A DNA stretch of 64,000 nt, taken from positions 7,395,501 to 7,459,500 of the forward strand of contig OU612070.1 of assembly GCA_914767715.1 (NCBI GenBank). The letters run 5' to 3'. The notes under the pieces were generated by a model, which ran no database searches, was not told the origin of the DNA, and worked only from the letters and a program-made list of their open reading frames with translations. Source of the DNA: Membranipora membranacea. Its lineage: Eukaryota; Bryozoa; Gymnolaemata; Cheilostomatida; Membraniporidae. The position numbers were made by a program, and so were the translations under genes. Below, one piece after another: positions 47,433-60,500 of this stretch (position 1 is the first letter of the stretch; every line of letters starts with the position of its first letter).

Positions 47433-48076
47433 CTACACTGTTATCAAAAAGGTTCCATATATCGGGCTAAACATGTTCCAAATGAAGTGTCACATAATAC
47501 GGGACCTTTTTCGCCATATGGAATGTCAGTTTGATCAGTTTTTCCTTTGTACTGTCATAATGGACAATATTGTTATGAATAGGCTTGTGCGAGCAGAGTG
47601 CCTAATTATAGCGGACAATGTAACACCTAGGTGATCCATGTGAGGCTAGTGCGTAATAGGTGCAAAATGCCTGCACCTTATAATAGCTGTGGTTCCTTAA
47701 GAAAAAGGCGAACATCGGGAGGGGGGGGTAACAAAATTGATAGAACACAGGCTATAATTGGCAACGATTTTGCTGATTGAAAACCCGAAAATTGAGGGGT
47801 GGACAAGATTGAAGCAAAGAGACAATTGGTCTTGAAGTGCTATCGACCTAGCGAATAGCTTATAGAATATTTATTTTGCCAGTCCACACATTTTTTCTGT
47901 TGTAAATCATGATAACAATGCCAAAAAAAATGTATCAATGATTTGCTGTTCAGGTTAAACAAAGACTTGACTGCTGAGTGAATTAATTTGCAACAGCCCA
48001 CTTGGGAAGTAAAAACTGTTGAAAGTCAAAATATAATAAAGTTAGTTTTTCCGGTCGTATAACAAAACTTTGAGGT

Positions 48077-48425
48077 AATCAGTTGCAATGAGCATACCAA
48101 TCAAATCATCTCGAGGTGATTTCAAACATTTACAGTGTTAAAAGACCAATATATTATCAAAATTTGCCCCGAGTTCATGTAGCGTAAAATATCAGACATC
48201 AAAGTGGTATCGAAATTCACTATTAGGTATGTCCAGAGAAGTCGTGAGGTGAAGTGTGAGCCAATTAGTTGCAATAGGCATACAAATCTATCTCTCTAGA
48301 CAACATTTCATAAATTAAGAGTGTTAGTTCAAAATATTATTTGAAATTTTCAGCTAGAGTCATGTGGGGTTAAAATTTCAGTAAACAAAATTGTATCGGA
48401 ATTCACAGTTAGTTATGCATGAAGA
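48077..48425. repeat. Two-copy tandem repeat of about 180 bp
   Basis: Copies begin at AATCAGTTGCAATGAGCATAC (48077) and AATTAGTTGCAATAGGCATAC (48262). They share A.CATTT..., TTCA..TAG.GT.A and GTATCG.AATTCAC. They lie inside the 4-kb inserted element. Confidence 0.65.
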
Positions 48426-49086
48426 AATAAGCATGATTAAATTGAATTAACCTGAGCAACTGTCATGCACGCTCAGTAAAGCCAGCAGAGCCTTTGTGCT
48501 CAAGTTAGGAGCTTTCTGGACAGGCCAGCTTGATGGTAAATGATAGTTTGATGAAGAATATTTGAAATTCATGACCGGGTGAAGTAGATTTTGCGCAGCG
48601 ATGGCCTTCGTAATGCTCCGATACTGTTATATCTTAGTCTTGTCAGTATGCACCAACAGGTCTGATACATAGACGGTGACATCAGGCATCTCCTCCTGAA
48701 AATACATAATTGAATATTTGTGTTGGAGCATCTTAATCAGTGAGGCTTCAGATCATGACATTTTTCCCACTATCCAACTGCGAAATACTTAAGATTGGAA
48801 ATTTAAAATTTTTTCAATGATCTTCTGTATATTTTTGTCAACAAGGAAGGCCAAATGGATTGTGGTGCCATAAGAACACATGGTATGAGCACACAGTGAT
48901 TCTCTCATGTGATCCTGAACCTGTCGTTTTGAATTTGATTGGCCAACCAAAAGTTATCCTGCTCAATATAACGCACTGTAATGGCCTAGCACTTTTTAAC
49001 GTAACGAGAGCAGATTGTGCAAGGTATTACATTTGAAGTAATTTTTGAGTCAGAAATTTTGAAACACTTTGGCTGTGGATCAACTG

Positions 49087-49108
49087 TATATATATATATA
49101 TATATATA
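49087..49108. repeat. (TA)11 microsatellite
   Basis: An uninterrupted run of 11 TA dinucleotides inside the 4-kb element. Confidence 0.97.
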
Positions 49109-49423
49109 AACATTTTTAATGCAACAACCATCATCCGAAGATGTTCTCCCTGATGCGCAAAGAAACCAAAACATAACCCAATCGAAATAAAATCAAGGGA
49201 ATGAAATTCAATTCAACTGTGGTTATAACCTCTGTTGTTTAGCTGACCTCTGCTACAGAGAGTCTGTATAGCTCATATGGTTGTATTCTAAGGGCTAGTG
49301 GAAGGTATAGGAATCAATCGAGTACCTCTTCATCCAAAAAATAATAGTATATTGATTGTTATCAGAACCCTGTTGTGAGGACAATATTAATTTTTTTTTG
49401 GATTTTTTTTCTCTTTCTTAAGA

Positions 49424-49497
49424 GCTGGCGTGGCTGAGCGGTTAGCATGGAAGACTCTGGTGCGGGAGGCCGGGGTTCAAATCATGGTGATGGCAGA
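49424..49497 (+). mobile_element. tRNA-like SINE head or tRNA pseudogene
   Basis: TGGCTGAGCGGTTA (49431-49444) matches a tRNA A box, and GGTTCAAATC (49474-49483) matches a B box at suitable spacing. The acceptor arms do not pair and no proper anticodon arm can be drawn, so it is not called a functional tRNA. A T-rich run precedes it. Confidence 0.5.
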
Positions 49498-50163
49498 TTT
49501 TATTGATGTTTTTCTTCTCACTTCTATCATGGAAATGGCTGCATATTTCGGGATGGAGCCAAGAAGTGACAACTCAGCACGATCTAGTGTGGCAGTCATG
49601 ATTTATCATATAAAACAGGAAGTGGAGAGACCAGTAACTGTATACTTATTTGCACATTTAATGTTAGCTAGTTGATAAACATCAATATTGCAAACCTACA
49701 TATTTGTGATCCTATTCAACCAACAGCAGAGAGTTAAGATATGATATTTTAGTATACATTCCATTCATAATTGAACTATGACACATTACATTCACCAAAT
49801 TCATTATAATCCTGTTCATAGACAATGATGTTTCATCCTAAAAGAGACAGGAGCAACACATTTACATAAATTAGCCCATAAATTTGAGGCTACATTGCTA
49901 AAATTTACAAAAGGTTAATGCTTCAATACCAAGCACCTTCCGGTCAGCCTCCACAAAAGATATTATCGGAAGCACAATGGACTCAGACATAAATCATATT
50001 GAAATCACCACCTTCCTGTCCTCAAATTAATAAGGTGTAATTTGGTGAAGAGTTAATGCAATATGAAGGTAACTTAGTATTAGATTTTTGAATTTGGATT
50101 TTTGTTACAATGCATTTGATTGAAAGATTCTTATCATGTCCAATAAATAGGGTAGCCTTTGCC

Positions 50164-50470
50164 TATGCAGATGTGGTGACACTCCACAGCACGAAAGTAC
50201 ACAAAAAACAAAAACTTGGTAAAAATAATTTGTTCAATCACTACTGCGCTAGTCGGCCAGCAACAGTGGGTCATGTTCAACAATTCTATTGGTTAGCCCC
50301 ATACAGATGCGGGGACATTCGACAGCATTGGAGAAGCCAATCGGCAAGAACATTGTAAATAATTTCAACAATCAAAACTGAGCTAGTCCGCGTCAACAGA
50401 GGGTCATGTGCAACAATTCTGTTGTTTAGCCGCCCATACAGATGGGGTGACATGCCACAGCATGAAAGAA
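50164..50470. repeat. Tandem repeat, about 135-140 bp unit, 2.3 copies
   Basis: Unit starts: TATGCAGATGTGGTGACA (50163), TACAGATGCGGGGACATT (50303) and TACAGATGGGGTGACATG (50437). Each contains a form of CAACAATTCT.TTG.TTAGCC. The array lies inside the 4-kb element. Confidence 0.75.
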
Positions 50471-51493
50471 ACTGATTAACAGTCTCCCTATACCAATTTT
50501 CATTAGCAGTGCCTACTAGCAAATAATAATGTCTAATATCATGCAAATTTTGATTACTGATATCCAGGTACCCTCCAGTCAAGCTCTAATAATCCCTCGT
50601 ACCAACAGCAATGTGGGCTCAGGTTAGATCTCATACTGAAACTTGGAATCGCCACCTTAGCTGCCAAAAAATTCTGATGCTGACATGGTACACCACAATA
50701 AGAGCGATTCATTTATGAGTTATACTAGAAGCGCAGTTGAAATCAAGAATAGAGACAACTTCGAATCATCAGCGTAGGTTTCCTTGAACTGCATAATGCC
50801 TAAGAAAATTGCATCATCCACTGCTAACATTCAGCATGAATATGTGTCATAAATGGTTGTACGTTACCTGAGTCCAGAACAGGTCTTGGTAGGCTGAATA
50901 TAGTGCAGAAGTATAAAATATCTGTTCCGAGAAGAATAAATATCCATCCAGAGTAAAATTATATATCTATTTGGAGAGTCGTTGTAGAATGAAATATCCG
51001 TTGAGAGTACAATAAAATAAGTGTAAGCTGTAGGTGTGGTAATGATGAACCTCTTTACTGCTTGAAGACAAGCTTTGAATTGATTAAGCTATGACTGTCT
51101 CAACCTGAAGGCTTTATCTATCAATTATATCCCGCCAGTCTTTGTTACCTTTTCTCAAGCATTTTGGTACTCAAATATGCACTGAATTTCCTCTTTTGTT
51201 TGTGCTTGTGGGGATTAAAACTTTCACACTTATCTAATTAAGAAATTTCACAAATATATCACCCATGTGCTGCTATTTTAAGACCTGTCCTCATCGTATT
51301 TTGCTGGGGTGTTTAATCCTTAGACTTGTTTACTCGATGTAATTGGAATTTATGGGACATTAAAAGTCATTTGGAACATTCAAATTAATGTTCCAAATGA
51401 CTCTTTTAGGTCCAATATGACATGTATGATGCCCATTTGGAACGTTTTTGTCATTTGGAATGTTGACTTGGAACCTCTTTGATAACAGTGTAG

Positions 51494-54130
51494 TTCATAC
51501 ATTGTAGAGCTGATTGAAGTGAGATTACAAGTACTAGTTTCTCATGCTCTAATATATGAGGAAGCTGAAACTCCTTTGTCAACTGTCACTCCTGTATCTG
51601 GTACCTTTAGTCTTAGAGGTAGAAAACCATACACCACAATATGAAAGGGTATCATTCAAAACAATCAAGTCTTTTTCCTTATATTATATTCATTATACAC
51701 CTACTGACAAAATCATGGCTAATTTTTTAGCCAAAGGTGATAAAAGGGTTGGTGAAAAGATGTCATCGGGACCAATATGTTGTTCCTAGTTCCCCTGTGT
51801 CCAACGTCCCTTTCATTTTCCTTCACAACAAAGGGGAAGCTTGAGTCTGCGAGCAAGATCACCTGTATAGGACTGCTCACACAGGAAGCATTTTAAAAAG
51901 CCATCATAAATTGAATGAAAGAATATCTCCCCAACAAAAAAATTGAATTTGGTTTTTGATTACGCACTCAGAAGCAAAGACTTACTCAAAACTGCTCGAA
52001 GGCCAAGAGAGGTTTTAGTTAATTAGGATGAATAAGAAAAAATATTTTGCGGATCAAAAATGGCACCCTTTCTGGAACAGCTTGAGTGAAAAACATTTAC
52101 CTATTGGTTTGACAATATCTGTCTTGTTGAAGGATCTCAGTGACAACGGGCATACTACCTGTCTGTATAGCAATGAAGCAGAGAATGTACAAAGACATGT
52201 ACAATATAGATTCAATAGACATGGCTGAACTTTATGTTGGAAGAAACTATTGAGCTGTATCTCTCACAGAACGAGATAACTATTGATTACTATCAACAAA
52301 TTTGGAGTGAAAGAGCCCTCAGTTCAGTTTGTATTAAAGAGGGTTTTATAAAGATACATAGTACTGCTCAATATAAGATTTATCATACCAGCAGATGGCA
52401 TAATGATATATTGAATAGAGAATGATTTTTACTCACTATGTAAACAACTGCTAATGCACATTTTTAGTGATCCATTATTTTTGTCAGAAAGGACAAACTT
52501 GTGGGGTGGAGCAAATTTTATTTTTGTCATAAAGCATAAGCCTTGGCTTATGAAAACATCAAATGGTATCCAGTATCAAATGACTTGTACAAAGAAAATC
52601 AAACTATACAGATATATATAAGCAACGCCTATCTTCAACCTTGCCTGCAAGATTTTAATGTGTAACAAAAACTTAAAAAATTGTAAATAAGAATGAGGTT
52701 CAGGAGTGAGTTCAGGAATAATTAATAATCAAAAGTGCTCCGTATAAAAAATAAAATAGCCCCTCAATGATGAAACGTTGTGTCTTAGACTGGGAGCAGC
52801 TTGTAAACCAACTACCTGCTGCTCCTTATCTAGTTGATGAAAAGCCGGACTGCGTTTGATATTTGCGAGTTATTCTGTTGTACCTCTCTGCCCTTGCTAT
52901 TTTCTGTTTTTTGTCAAAAGGTTTATTCAGATTGAAGTTAATTCTCTGTAATTCTCTGCTGCAATTTCTTTTGATAATCTGCACCTCTTCAGCAACCTGA
53001 AATATTAAAGAAGTAATATATAAATAATAGTGTGAATGACATCCATAGACTTGTATACAATCAGCACAATCAGTGTGTAATACTATATTGATAATGTAAT
53101 TGTACTGAAAATAATGAACTTACCATCTCTGGAATTGAGGGTTCTGCCAAAGATATCTTTCTAACTTTCTTGCATTTTACCATTTTAAGGATGCAACTTA
53201 GAACTTTATTAACCATTCTGTAGTCAAACTACTCTTGGACTATATAGAGTTAGTGCCACTTGTATTGCAAATCAGAACATGAGTGTTCGGTTGATCCACT
53301 TGTGTCTTATATACAACTGTTATTGTTCACACCCGATATGGACTCCTTGGAGACACTGGGCTGATATTGTCAATTTCAATAGAGTATCTTTGCTGGTCTG
53401 AATGGGGATAATCTTATGAGCAATAACATCAGGCGCTCTTTACATATTAAAATCCTATATAATATAATAACATGGTAGCAACATCTGTTCTGTTGATAAT
53501 CCTTGTTTGTCATAAGCATTCTCTACTCTTTTGACTTGATTAGATTGGTTGCAGGAAGAAACAGCAGAACATTGGAGACTTATCTGTTCAAGTTTCCCTC
53601 ACTACCGGTCATATATCATTCAAGTGTAAAAATATAAAATTATTATTTGACAAGATCTCAAGAGGTGATGCATCCTTCCCCAGAAAATGTTATCATTGCT
53701 GGCCACCAGGGAGCTCTCCCTAAAATAATTCTGCCTGTCTCACCATTGATGGCTATGATTTGTTTCCTTTTATCTCTAGATTCCGTTAGGAGAATATAAT
53801 ATAGTGAAAAGTAACTCTGTTGATACTTATACTACTGTTATTCCACATCTTATACCTCCAATGGTATACACATGTACCTCCAATTTAATCTATTGGAGAT
53901 CAATATGGCCTTCTGCTTAGATTCAGTTTCTTGTTTATCTCTTGTCTGCATCACATGGATGACTATGATCACCACTCGTCACCATGATCATTACAAGATG
54001 ATAAGCTATGTTACATATCATGTAGTTTTTTATCATTTACAGTGTTATTGAGGAAAAAGTCATTCCTTTACAAGCTTTGAAAGAAATATGAACCTACATC
54101 CAAATTTGAAATGTAATTGCGCAAGGGAAA
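51494..54130. repeat. Repeat mosaic D: end of U4 plus modules i and j
   Basis: 51494-51700 continues U4. 51810-51900 resembles the 3' part of U1 and U3 (37410, 44610). 52590-53560 matches 61400-62690 (GTTGATGAAAA.CCGG; TTTGATATTTGCGAGT; CTCTTGGACTA.ATAGAG). 53640-54130 matches 22910-23640 (CAAGAGGTGATGCATCCTTC; GGATGACTATGAT). The modules are diverged. Open frames at 52028-52228 and 52234-52425 have no recognised domain. Confidence 0.65.
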
Positions 54131-56470
54131 TCACAGACAACTATAAACATTTAAGTATATGTGCTCATATCAAAGTCGGAAATTATTGAGAAGTATCATT
54201 GGGAACTACTGTTAAAGCAGAACAGAAATAAGTAGTAGTCATATCTGCTTGGGGGGTTAAGGAGATTAAGTTTCGGAATAATAGTTTAGGATTAGATTCT
54301 TGTGTTTTGAAGGAGTAGGCCACTCCTGAATTAAGATAAGATACCTCTAATCTGTGAAAACATTAATTCAACTTTGAATATAGAATTTGAACATCAATTT
54401 TAGAGTGACCAAAGACTGATACCTCTTTCCTTCACTAGAAATTGGGTTGGAGTCTTTAGCTAATTTAACTTGGCTAAGAGGCCTGTGATACTGATACACT
54501 GCCTTGATTACCTGATTCGACTTCCAGGCACTATACAGAGATCAAGTAGGTGCTCATAATTAAAACGAGTCACCTAAGTTAAATAACAAAAATATCCAAT
54601 GCATCTGAACACATTCATAAATAGTGATTGTGTCGTACTAACATCTAAAGATAATATTGACTTTGTGGTGCAGGAGCATTGTCTCAAAACTCATCAAGAG
54701 TTTTACTGTTAGAACAAGACCGGGGTCTTAGCAGGTTATCGGCAGGAACCTTTCTTAAACAGCTTGAAGGCAACTTCTAGTGAAGCTAAGAAAAGGTCAG
54801 GCTCAATAACAACCCCTTAGTAAATTACTTTGTGTAGTAGTGGGAACCAGCTGTTCGTCACTAGAAATTAATAAGTTAAATACCTCGTACTCACCAGAGT
54901 GCAAGTTTTACCAATTGGAACCACGTTTTAATAGATTTGAGCGATCTTGTCTTTCTTCAGTGCATGAAAGAGGAGGTAACTCCAAATTAGAACTACAAAT
55001 GAATTACACAACAATAAAGTCACATTTAGAAGTGTCCGGAGTGCAAGATTTAAAACCATTACTAGAACCATAGTTAGAACCAAATTTAAAAGTAGGACGG
55101 TTATAGAACAACTGTACATACTAATAGTACACAGCATATATTTTAGTATAGGATAATACCAATTCCGTTCCTCTCTTAAAGTATATGGACAGTGAGTTCA
55201 ATTTCCGTTCCTCACAAAATGCAAAAGAAGCACAAGCTTATGGAATTAACTGATGCTAATTGTTTGTTTGTTAGTTTTTATGCAATTTAATTTCCTGTCA
55301 GAACTTGTGAAAGCAAATGAGACAGTCATAGCAATTGGTAGGATAAAAATTAAAATGAAAATTCGAGCAAGCACATATTGCTCTATTTTACCATGTGAAA
55401 ATGAAAAAATAAAGAAAAATCTACGAGGTAATCAGACCAATAATGTCCATGAATGTTTTTGTCAATGAGAGCAGACCCAGTACCGAGTGCAAACTGAAAT
55501 GAAGAGAATACTTCTTGATGAGATATTCTCGCCCGTGTTGATGTAGTCATGGAGGGCGTGAGATGTATATGATCAATGTAATGTTCGCATCAGTGTTGGG
55601 GCTGTATAGTGACACATTCTAGTCCTGCTGTGTTCAGCCTGTGTTTAATGTTTCTGAGATGAGGGTATATCGGGCGAAAGCAGTGTATTTGGTATTGGTC
55701 CAAGCTCCCCTTGTCGGTCTCACTTAGCAACTGATACCAGCGTGGGGCTTTGCGACCAGGGAATAAACATACCCGTGTACCATTTGTAACATGGAACTGT
55801 CGAGACTAGCTTAGCAGCTGTGCTTCTATGCATTTCAAAATGAGGGGCTTCAAGCCAATACTTAAAATGCATTAAATGCATAGTGTAGGGACCTGCAGGG
55901 TGGGGGTAGCTACAGACGATGCTGTTAGATTGCTCCTTGATAGTGATTTTCATATCATCATGTTTGTTCAGAGGCTAGTCTCAAAGCAAAAATTGTATGC
56001 GGTATGCTTGAACGAAACAGGGAAGTTATCCATGTAGCCATAGAATTTTCAGATAAGGATATTACAGTGCAATCAGAGTAGCCACAACAACATGCTAGTT
56101 TTGTTGTATGTATGTTAGGTGTGAAGTGCTTTCAAATTGAGGAATAACGGAAAAATTCTTGTTAGATAATGCAGTAACACAAAAGAACTTGATAATAATT
56201 TTCATAAACAAGCTAATTAATATTTTCTATATGAATTAGCATTCTCACAGCTAGATGCTGATCTATTTAAGGGTCTGTGAAATATGCTTGTAATCAGTAA
56301 TTAACGATGTAGAAATATCGGATGTCCACAAAGTTGTGACCATTACTTAATGAAAACAACTCTGCATGGGATAGTCCATCTTGTCTAAGCAGACTATACC
56401 AGTTCCAGTTACAAGACAAATAGACCAGTTTGTTTACATCAGATCTCAACTAAAGATTAGCGGTTATGAA
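54131..56470. other. No recognised gene; one candidate small secreted peptide
   Basis: I see no repeat copy or domain here except the short frame at 55253-55468, which is listed separately. Confidence 0.4.
55253..55468 (+). CDS. Hypothetical 71-residue peptide with signal-like N-terminus
   Basis: The frame starts with a hydrophobic stretch (M-L-I-V-C-L-L-V-F-M-Q-F-N-F-L) resembling a signal peptide. It then has two N-glycosylation sequons (N-E-T, N-Q-T) and four Cys in a C-x5-C...C-x-C layout. No family is recognised and no splice or homology evidence supports it. A 71-codon frame in AT-rich DNA can easily be chance. Confidence 0.15.
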   Translation: MLIVCLLVFMQFNFLSELVKANETVIAIGRIKIKMKIRASTYCSILPCENEKIKKNLRGNQTNNVHECFCQ

Positions 56471-57000
56471 GTCTTTTCCTACAACAGAAGAAACACTTTA
56501 AAAATCTTTGTATAGTTTCCGATTAGAAATAATGAGTGGGCACTTTACCATAGATACTAATCAGGTGTGAATATCACAATCGTTAAGTGTTATAGACAAC
56601 TCATTGTACTTGCATAACACATTTAAGAGCCCTTAGATTGGTGAAGGCAGCCTGAAAATAGAGGGAACGCACTAGAAAGGTCAGCACCTACACTATTACC
56701 CCTCCATACCAATCTTTTATTTCTGTTCATAAGCTGTGTATGTGGGGAAGCTAAGTTAATACACCCGAGAGCAGATGGGCTTGCCAAAAAGTTTTTTAAC
56801 CAAATACGTGGAAGAGAACCTCAGACAGCTTCATTTTAGAAGTTTCAGTACATCAGCTGTACAAAATTGTGTACAGAAGCATAAGCATGAGTTTGTGTAT
56901 GAAGCTACAATTTTCTTGGCTACAACCACTCGAGTTAACGCTTCCCCTGATCATAACAACATATTGGACTTAAATACGAATAAAGAAATCATGTGAAGGG
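56470..57000. repeat. Module k, second copy (first at 23690-24060)
   Basis: AACAGAAGAAACAC, GTGAATATCACAATC.TTAAG and AATAGAGGGAACGCACTAGAAA match the copy at 23690-24060 in the same order. A 73-codon frame at 56775-56996 is open here but broken in the other copy, so it is not called a gene. Confidence 0.65.
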
Positions 57001-57062
57001 TTGCTTTATTAATGACGGTTAGTATAATTAGACTGCTTGATCATGTGCATGTGTTCATGTGC

Positions 57063-57076
57063 GGGGGGGGGGGGGG
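57063..57076. repeat. G14 homopolymer
   Basis: Fourteen consecutive G, about 100 bp before the minisatellite. It could form a G-quadruplex in principle. Homopolymer length is prone to sequencing error. Confidence 0.9.
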
Positions 57077-57180
57077 TGGCGGGTTTGATTATATAATGAG
57101 ATTACAATTTTTAAATATTTTGTTATCTGATGAACGACTTCAATTGAAGAAATAGCTACAGAACCTTGAAGATGAAATGC

Positions 57181-57518
57181 GCGAATCACATGCGTTTAAC
57201 TGTGGGTCACAATGATTTCCGACTTGATATGAGCACAGACGTGAATTACCAGCGTTTAACTGTGGGTCACAATGATTTCCGACTTTGATATGAGCACAGA
57301 CGCGAATTACCTGCGTTTAACTGTGGGTCACAATGATTTCCGATTTTGATATGAGCACCGATGCGAATTACCTGCGTTTAACTGTGGGTCACAATGATTT
57401 CCGATTTTGATATGAGCACCGATGCGAATTACCTGCGTTTAACGGTGGATCACAATGATTTCCGACTTGATATGAGCACCGACGCAATTACCTGCGTTTA
57501 GCGGTGGGTCACAATGAT
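57181..57518. repeat. Minisatellite, 60-61-bp unit, about 5.6 copies
   Basis: Each unit contains TGCGTTTAACTGTGGGTCAC, then AATGATTTCCGA.TT and GATATGAGCAC. Units 3 and 4 are identical or nearly so; the outer copies diverge (last: GTTTAGCGGTGGGTC). Unit length varies between 60 and 61 bp, so it is not coding. Confidence 0.95.
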
Positions 57519-60500
57519 TAAACTTCCTAAAGTTAATTTTGAATCCTGTTTCAGAGTGTTGTTATAGTAACAATTAACCACGACTTACTTTAGTTGATTG
57601 CAAAATTGTCTTATAAACTCTTAGTGAATTTGACCTAACGTCTGAGTACCTGACAAACTGTCCCGGATTACTTCGCCAATTACTATATGCATAGAAATCA
57701 ACTACAACAGTATATTCACTAAAGTTATGGTTTATTGTCTTGATACTTATAGAAAAATTATAATGTAATTTAAATGATACTCACAGTATATATTGGTCCT
57801 TAGACTCCACTTTAGTCTTAGTCCTTAGACTCCACTTTAGTCTTAGCGTTCTAACAAAGATCTCTGATTTAAAACTAGTATTTATTAAATCAAATTATAA
57901 TATCTTTTACTAGATATGTAAAAAGCTGACTGTGCTGCTCAAAGAATTAAACTGTATTGATTTACTGTTCAAAATTTCGGCTTTTATATAGGTGCCGTTT
58001 ATTGTGCTGACTCTGTTTGTTGTCGTCTGATTAGCTGTCAGCGGATTAGTGGATTAGTGTCTCTTGTGGCTTTGTTATATGTAACCGTTCTGTGGTCACG
58101 TCACGTGGTATATTGCTGCTGTTCCTCAGTCTACCTTCTGGAATTTATTGTTCTATTTTTGGGCTGACTTTGTTGTTGTTACTCCATGATTTATTACTTC
58201 CGTGTCATCCTGAAGATTACTTGGTACTTGGTACTATGTTGTTTTGGAAAACCAAATTACTGCATCACTGGAATTCCTATTTTCTGACTGGATTAGCATG
58301 CTCCGGTTGTCGTTGTTACATCTTTGATGAATCACCTCTGCGTCTCTCTGCTCGTTGTTTATGCTTGTGATTACTAAATACCATGGAGGTTACTGGGTGC
58401 ATTTGTTTCAATATCTATCTGTACCCTCTGCGGCTGGCTGGCTGGCTGAATATAACTACATATCTCAAGTGCCCATTTTGAGTGTTGACAATTTTGTAAG
58501 TTGTGTGCACTGTAAACACCAAAATATGTTCAAGTTAACAGCAGACATTTATGCAGAAGATGAGATGGCATCAGACTCAGTTATTCAAAGTCAAAAATGC
58601 TCAGTTGTAGTTATCTCCTCCTTACTTTTCCAAAAGCTATCTCCTTCCTACAGTTTTTAATTCAGAATAACCACGTTTGGTCACCTGGATTGTTAGTCAA
58701 TCAGCTAACTATTAATTTTTTTTTTCTGTAAAACACTCTAAATCTGACAAAAAATCTCCAAGTTCATGTTTTTCTGTTTAGGCAGAGTTACATTTCAACA
58801 TGGTAACTCACAGAGATCTGGTTTTTTTTGGAGCATCAGTTCATCACATTATCTAAATGAGCTTTTGAGGGCATGTTTGAAATATTTTTTCAACATAATT
58901 ATTTAAAATTGCGATTTACTTTTTCATTACAGTGTTTATTTCATCCATCAATGCAGTGGCAATGTTGCGCAAGGCAGTGCAAAGAGCCTATATATTTGTA
59001 GTTTCTATGCCATTGTGTACAGTTTCAAACAAATTTTAATTGCCTCTTATCAAAGGAGTGGAGCAATTTACAAATGACAATGGAGATGCTATACTGAACT
59101 TAAACAAAAGGCAATTTCGGTTGGTTGATATTAGTTTTCAGTACAGATTGTGGTGACCCATCAGTCACCGTCCAATTCTGACAGAATGACATTATACCTC
59201 AAAATAATTAATCTTCATCATTCTTCATACATATTCAGAAATTTCCAGAATCTATATCCGATTTGATACTCTGTTTGGCTTGTAGTATTCCACTTTTAGC
59301 CAGTCAGATCTGCACTTTTACCTCGATAGAACTTTTGATTTATATATGCAGCGTTAGATATTTTGTAATTCCTGCTCAGACCAAATATATTTTCTAACCA
59401 GTATTCCAAGCCCGAAACCCCAGTTCTGATACAAAAATTGGCCCATATTGAGTGTGCCCGGTTTTTTATACCAATTATATTGCATCTAAAATATCTTATC
59501 ATGTTAGGTTGAATCAATAGGCTCTAGTGGCTGGCTGCTCATAATTTCACATTTTTGCAATCGACCGTGACACCTTGTTGACATTCAATTATCAACACTC
59601 TCTTTACTCAACAAAACCATGGTCCATGATTCTAAAAAAGTTATACAAGGTTGCGATCACTTCACTCTTGGCTAGCCGGGTAAACTTTCTTCAGGGAGTT
59701 ATTGCACAATCAAGAAGACGCTGCTCGGGGAGAGGTGTTTATGCTATACCATCCTCACTTCGTATGCTACTACATTCCGAAACATGGTATGGATTTGGCT
59801 TTTTCAGTGGATAATAAGCTAATAGGCTTATTTTCTTCAAAAGATAATATTTTATAATGTGCAGACTTTCATATCACTAGTAACTTTTTAGCTCTACAAA
59901 ACCAATATTTCTTAACCATAAGGGCAGAGACAGAATAAAGTATATATAATGTTCAATGATAGCATTTTCAAAATACACCCAAATGTTTGAGCCTAAATTT
60001 TACACAAATGACATCCCAATATTTTCATTATTGAAAAATACTTTTATGCTGGATGGTATAAGATTATGATAACTGTGTGTCTGGAGGGCTCACCCCTAAT
60101 AACACACATAAAATTCTTTGTGAAATATTCAGCTGCATTTTCAGTCAGCTGGTACCTGTATGGTCGACCTTTGTGTACTTATCACCATTTAGGAATTGCA
60201 GTCCTGAAATAACCATTGATAGCATTCATGTTACGGTTGAATTTGTACGTTTTTTCAAAATCGTGCCCTTGGACTGCATCTATACTGCAACAAGTTATAA
60301 TGTTGTTACTTTTGAGGATTCGGTTAGCCAAATAGGTGGGCTGCCGCGATCAAGGAGTTGAAAACACTCCTTGCCTCGATAAACAACAAATCTGAGATGG
60401 CCTCCAAACAAAATTAAAAGCAATTCTCCACGCAGTGCATCGAAACGATCCAAGTACAATTGAGACCTAAGCTGGATGAAGATATCAGTTAAAGCAATTA

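Larger units (their letters stand above)
47433..51493. mobile_element. 4061-bp non-autonomous DNA transposon with 25-bp inverted repeats
   Basis: The left end CTACACTGTTATCAAA... (47433-47457) is the inverse of the right end ...TTTGATAACAGTGTAG (51469-51493), matching at 24 of 25 positions. If the ends proper are CACTG/CAGTG, a TA lies on each side as a 2-bp duplication. Subterminal copies of GTTCCAAATGA and its inverse (47483, 51364-51460) look like transposase-binding sites. The paralogous unit U2 lacks the insert. Inside are a 180-bp tandem duplication, a (TA)11 run, a SINE-like fragment and a 135-140-bp tandem array. No transposase was recognised. CACTG-type ends occur in CACTA/EnSpm-like elements, but the superfamily is not settled. 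Confidence 0.7.

Noticed and set aside
49424-49497. Functional tRNA gene
   Set aside because: A and B boxes are present, but the acceptor and anticodon arms do not pair.
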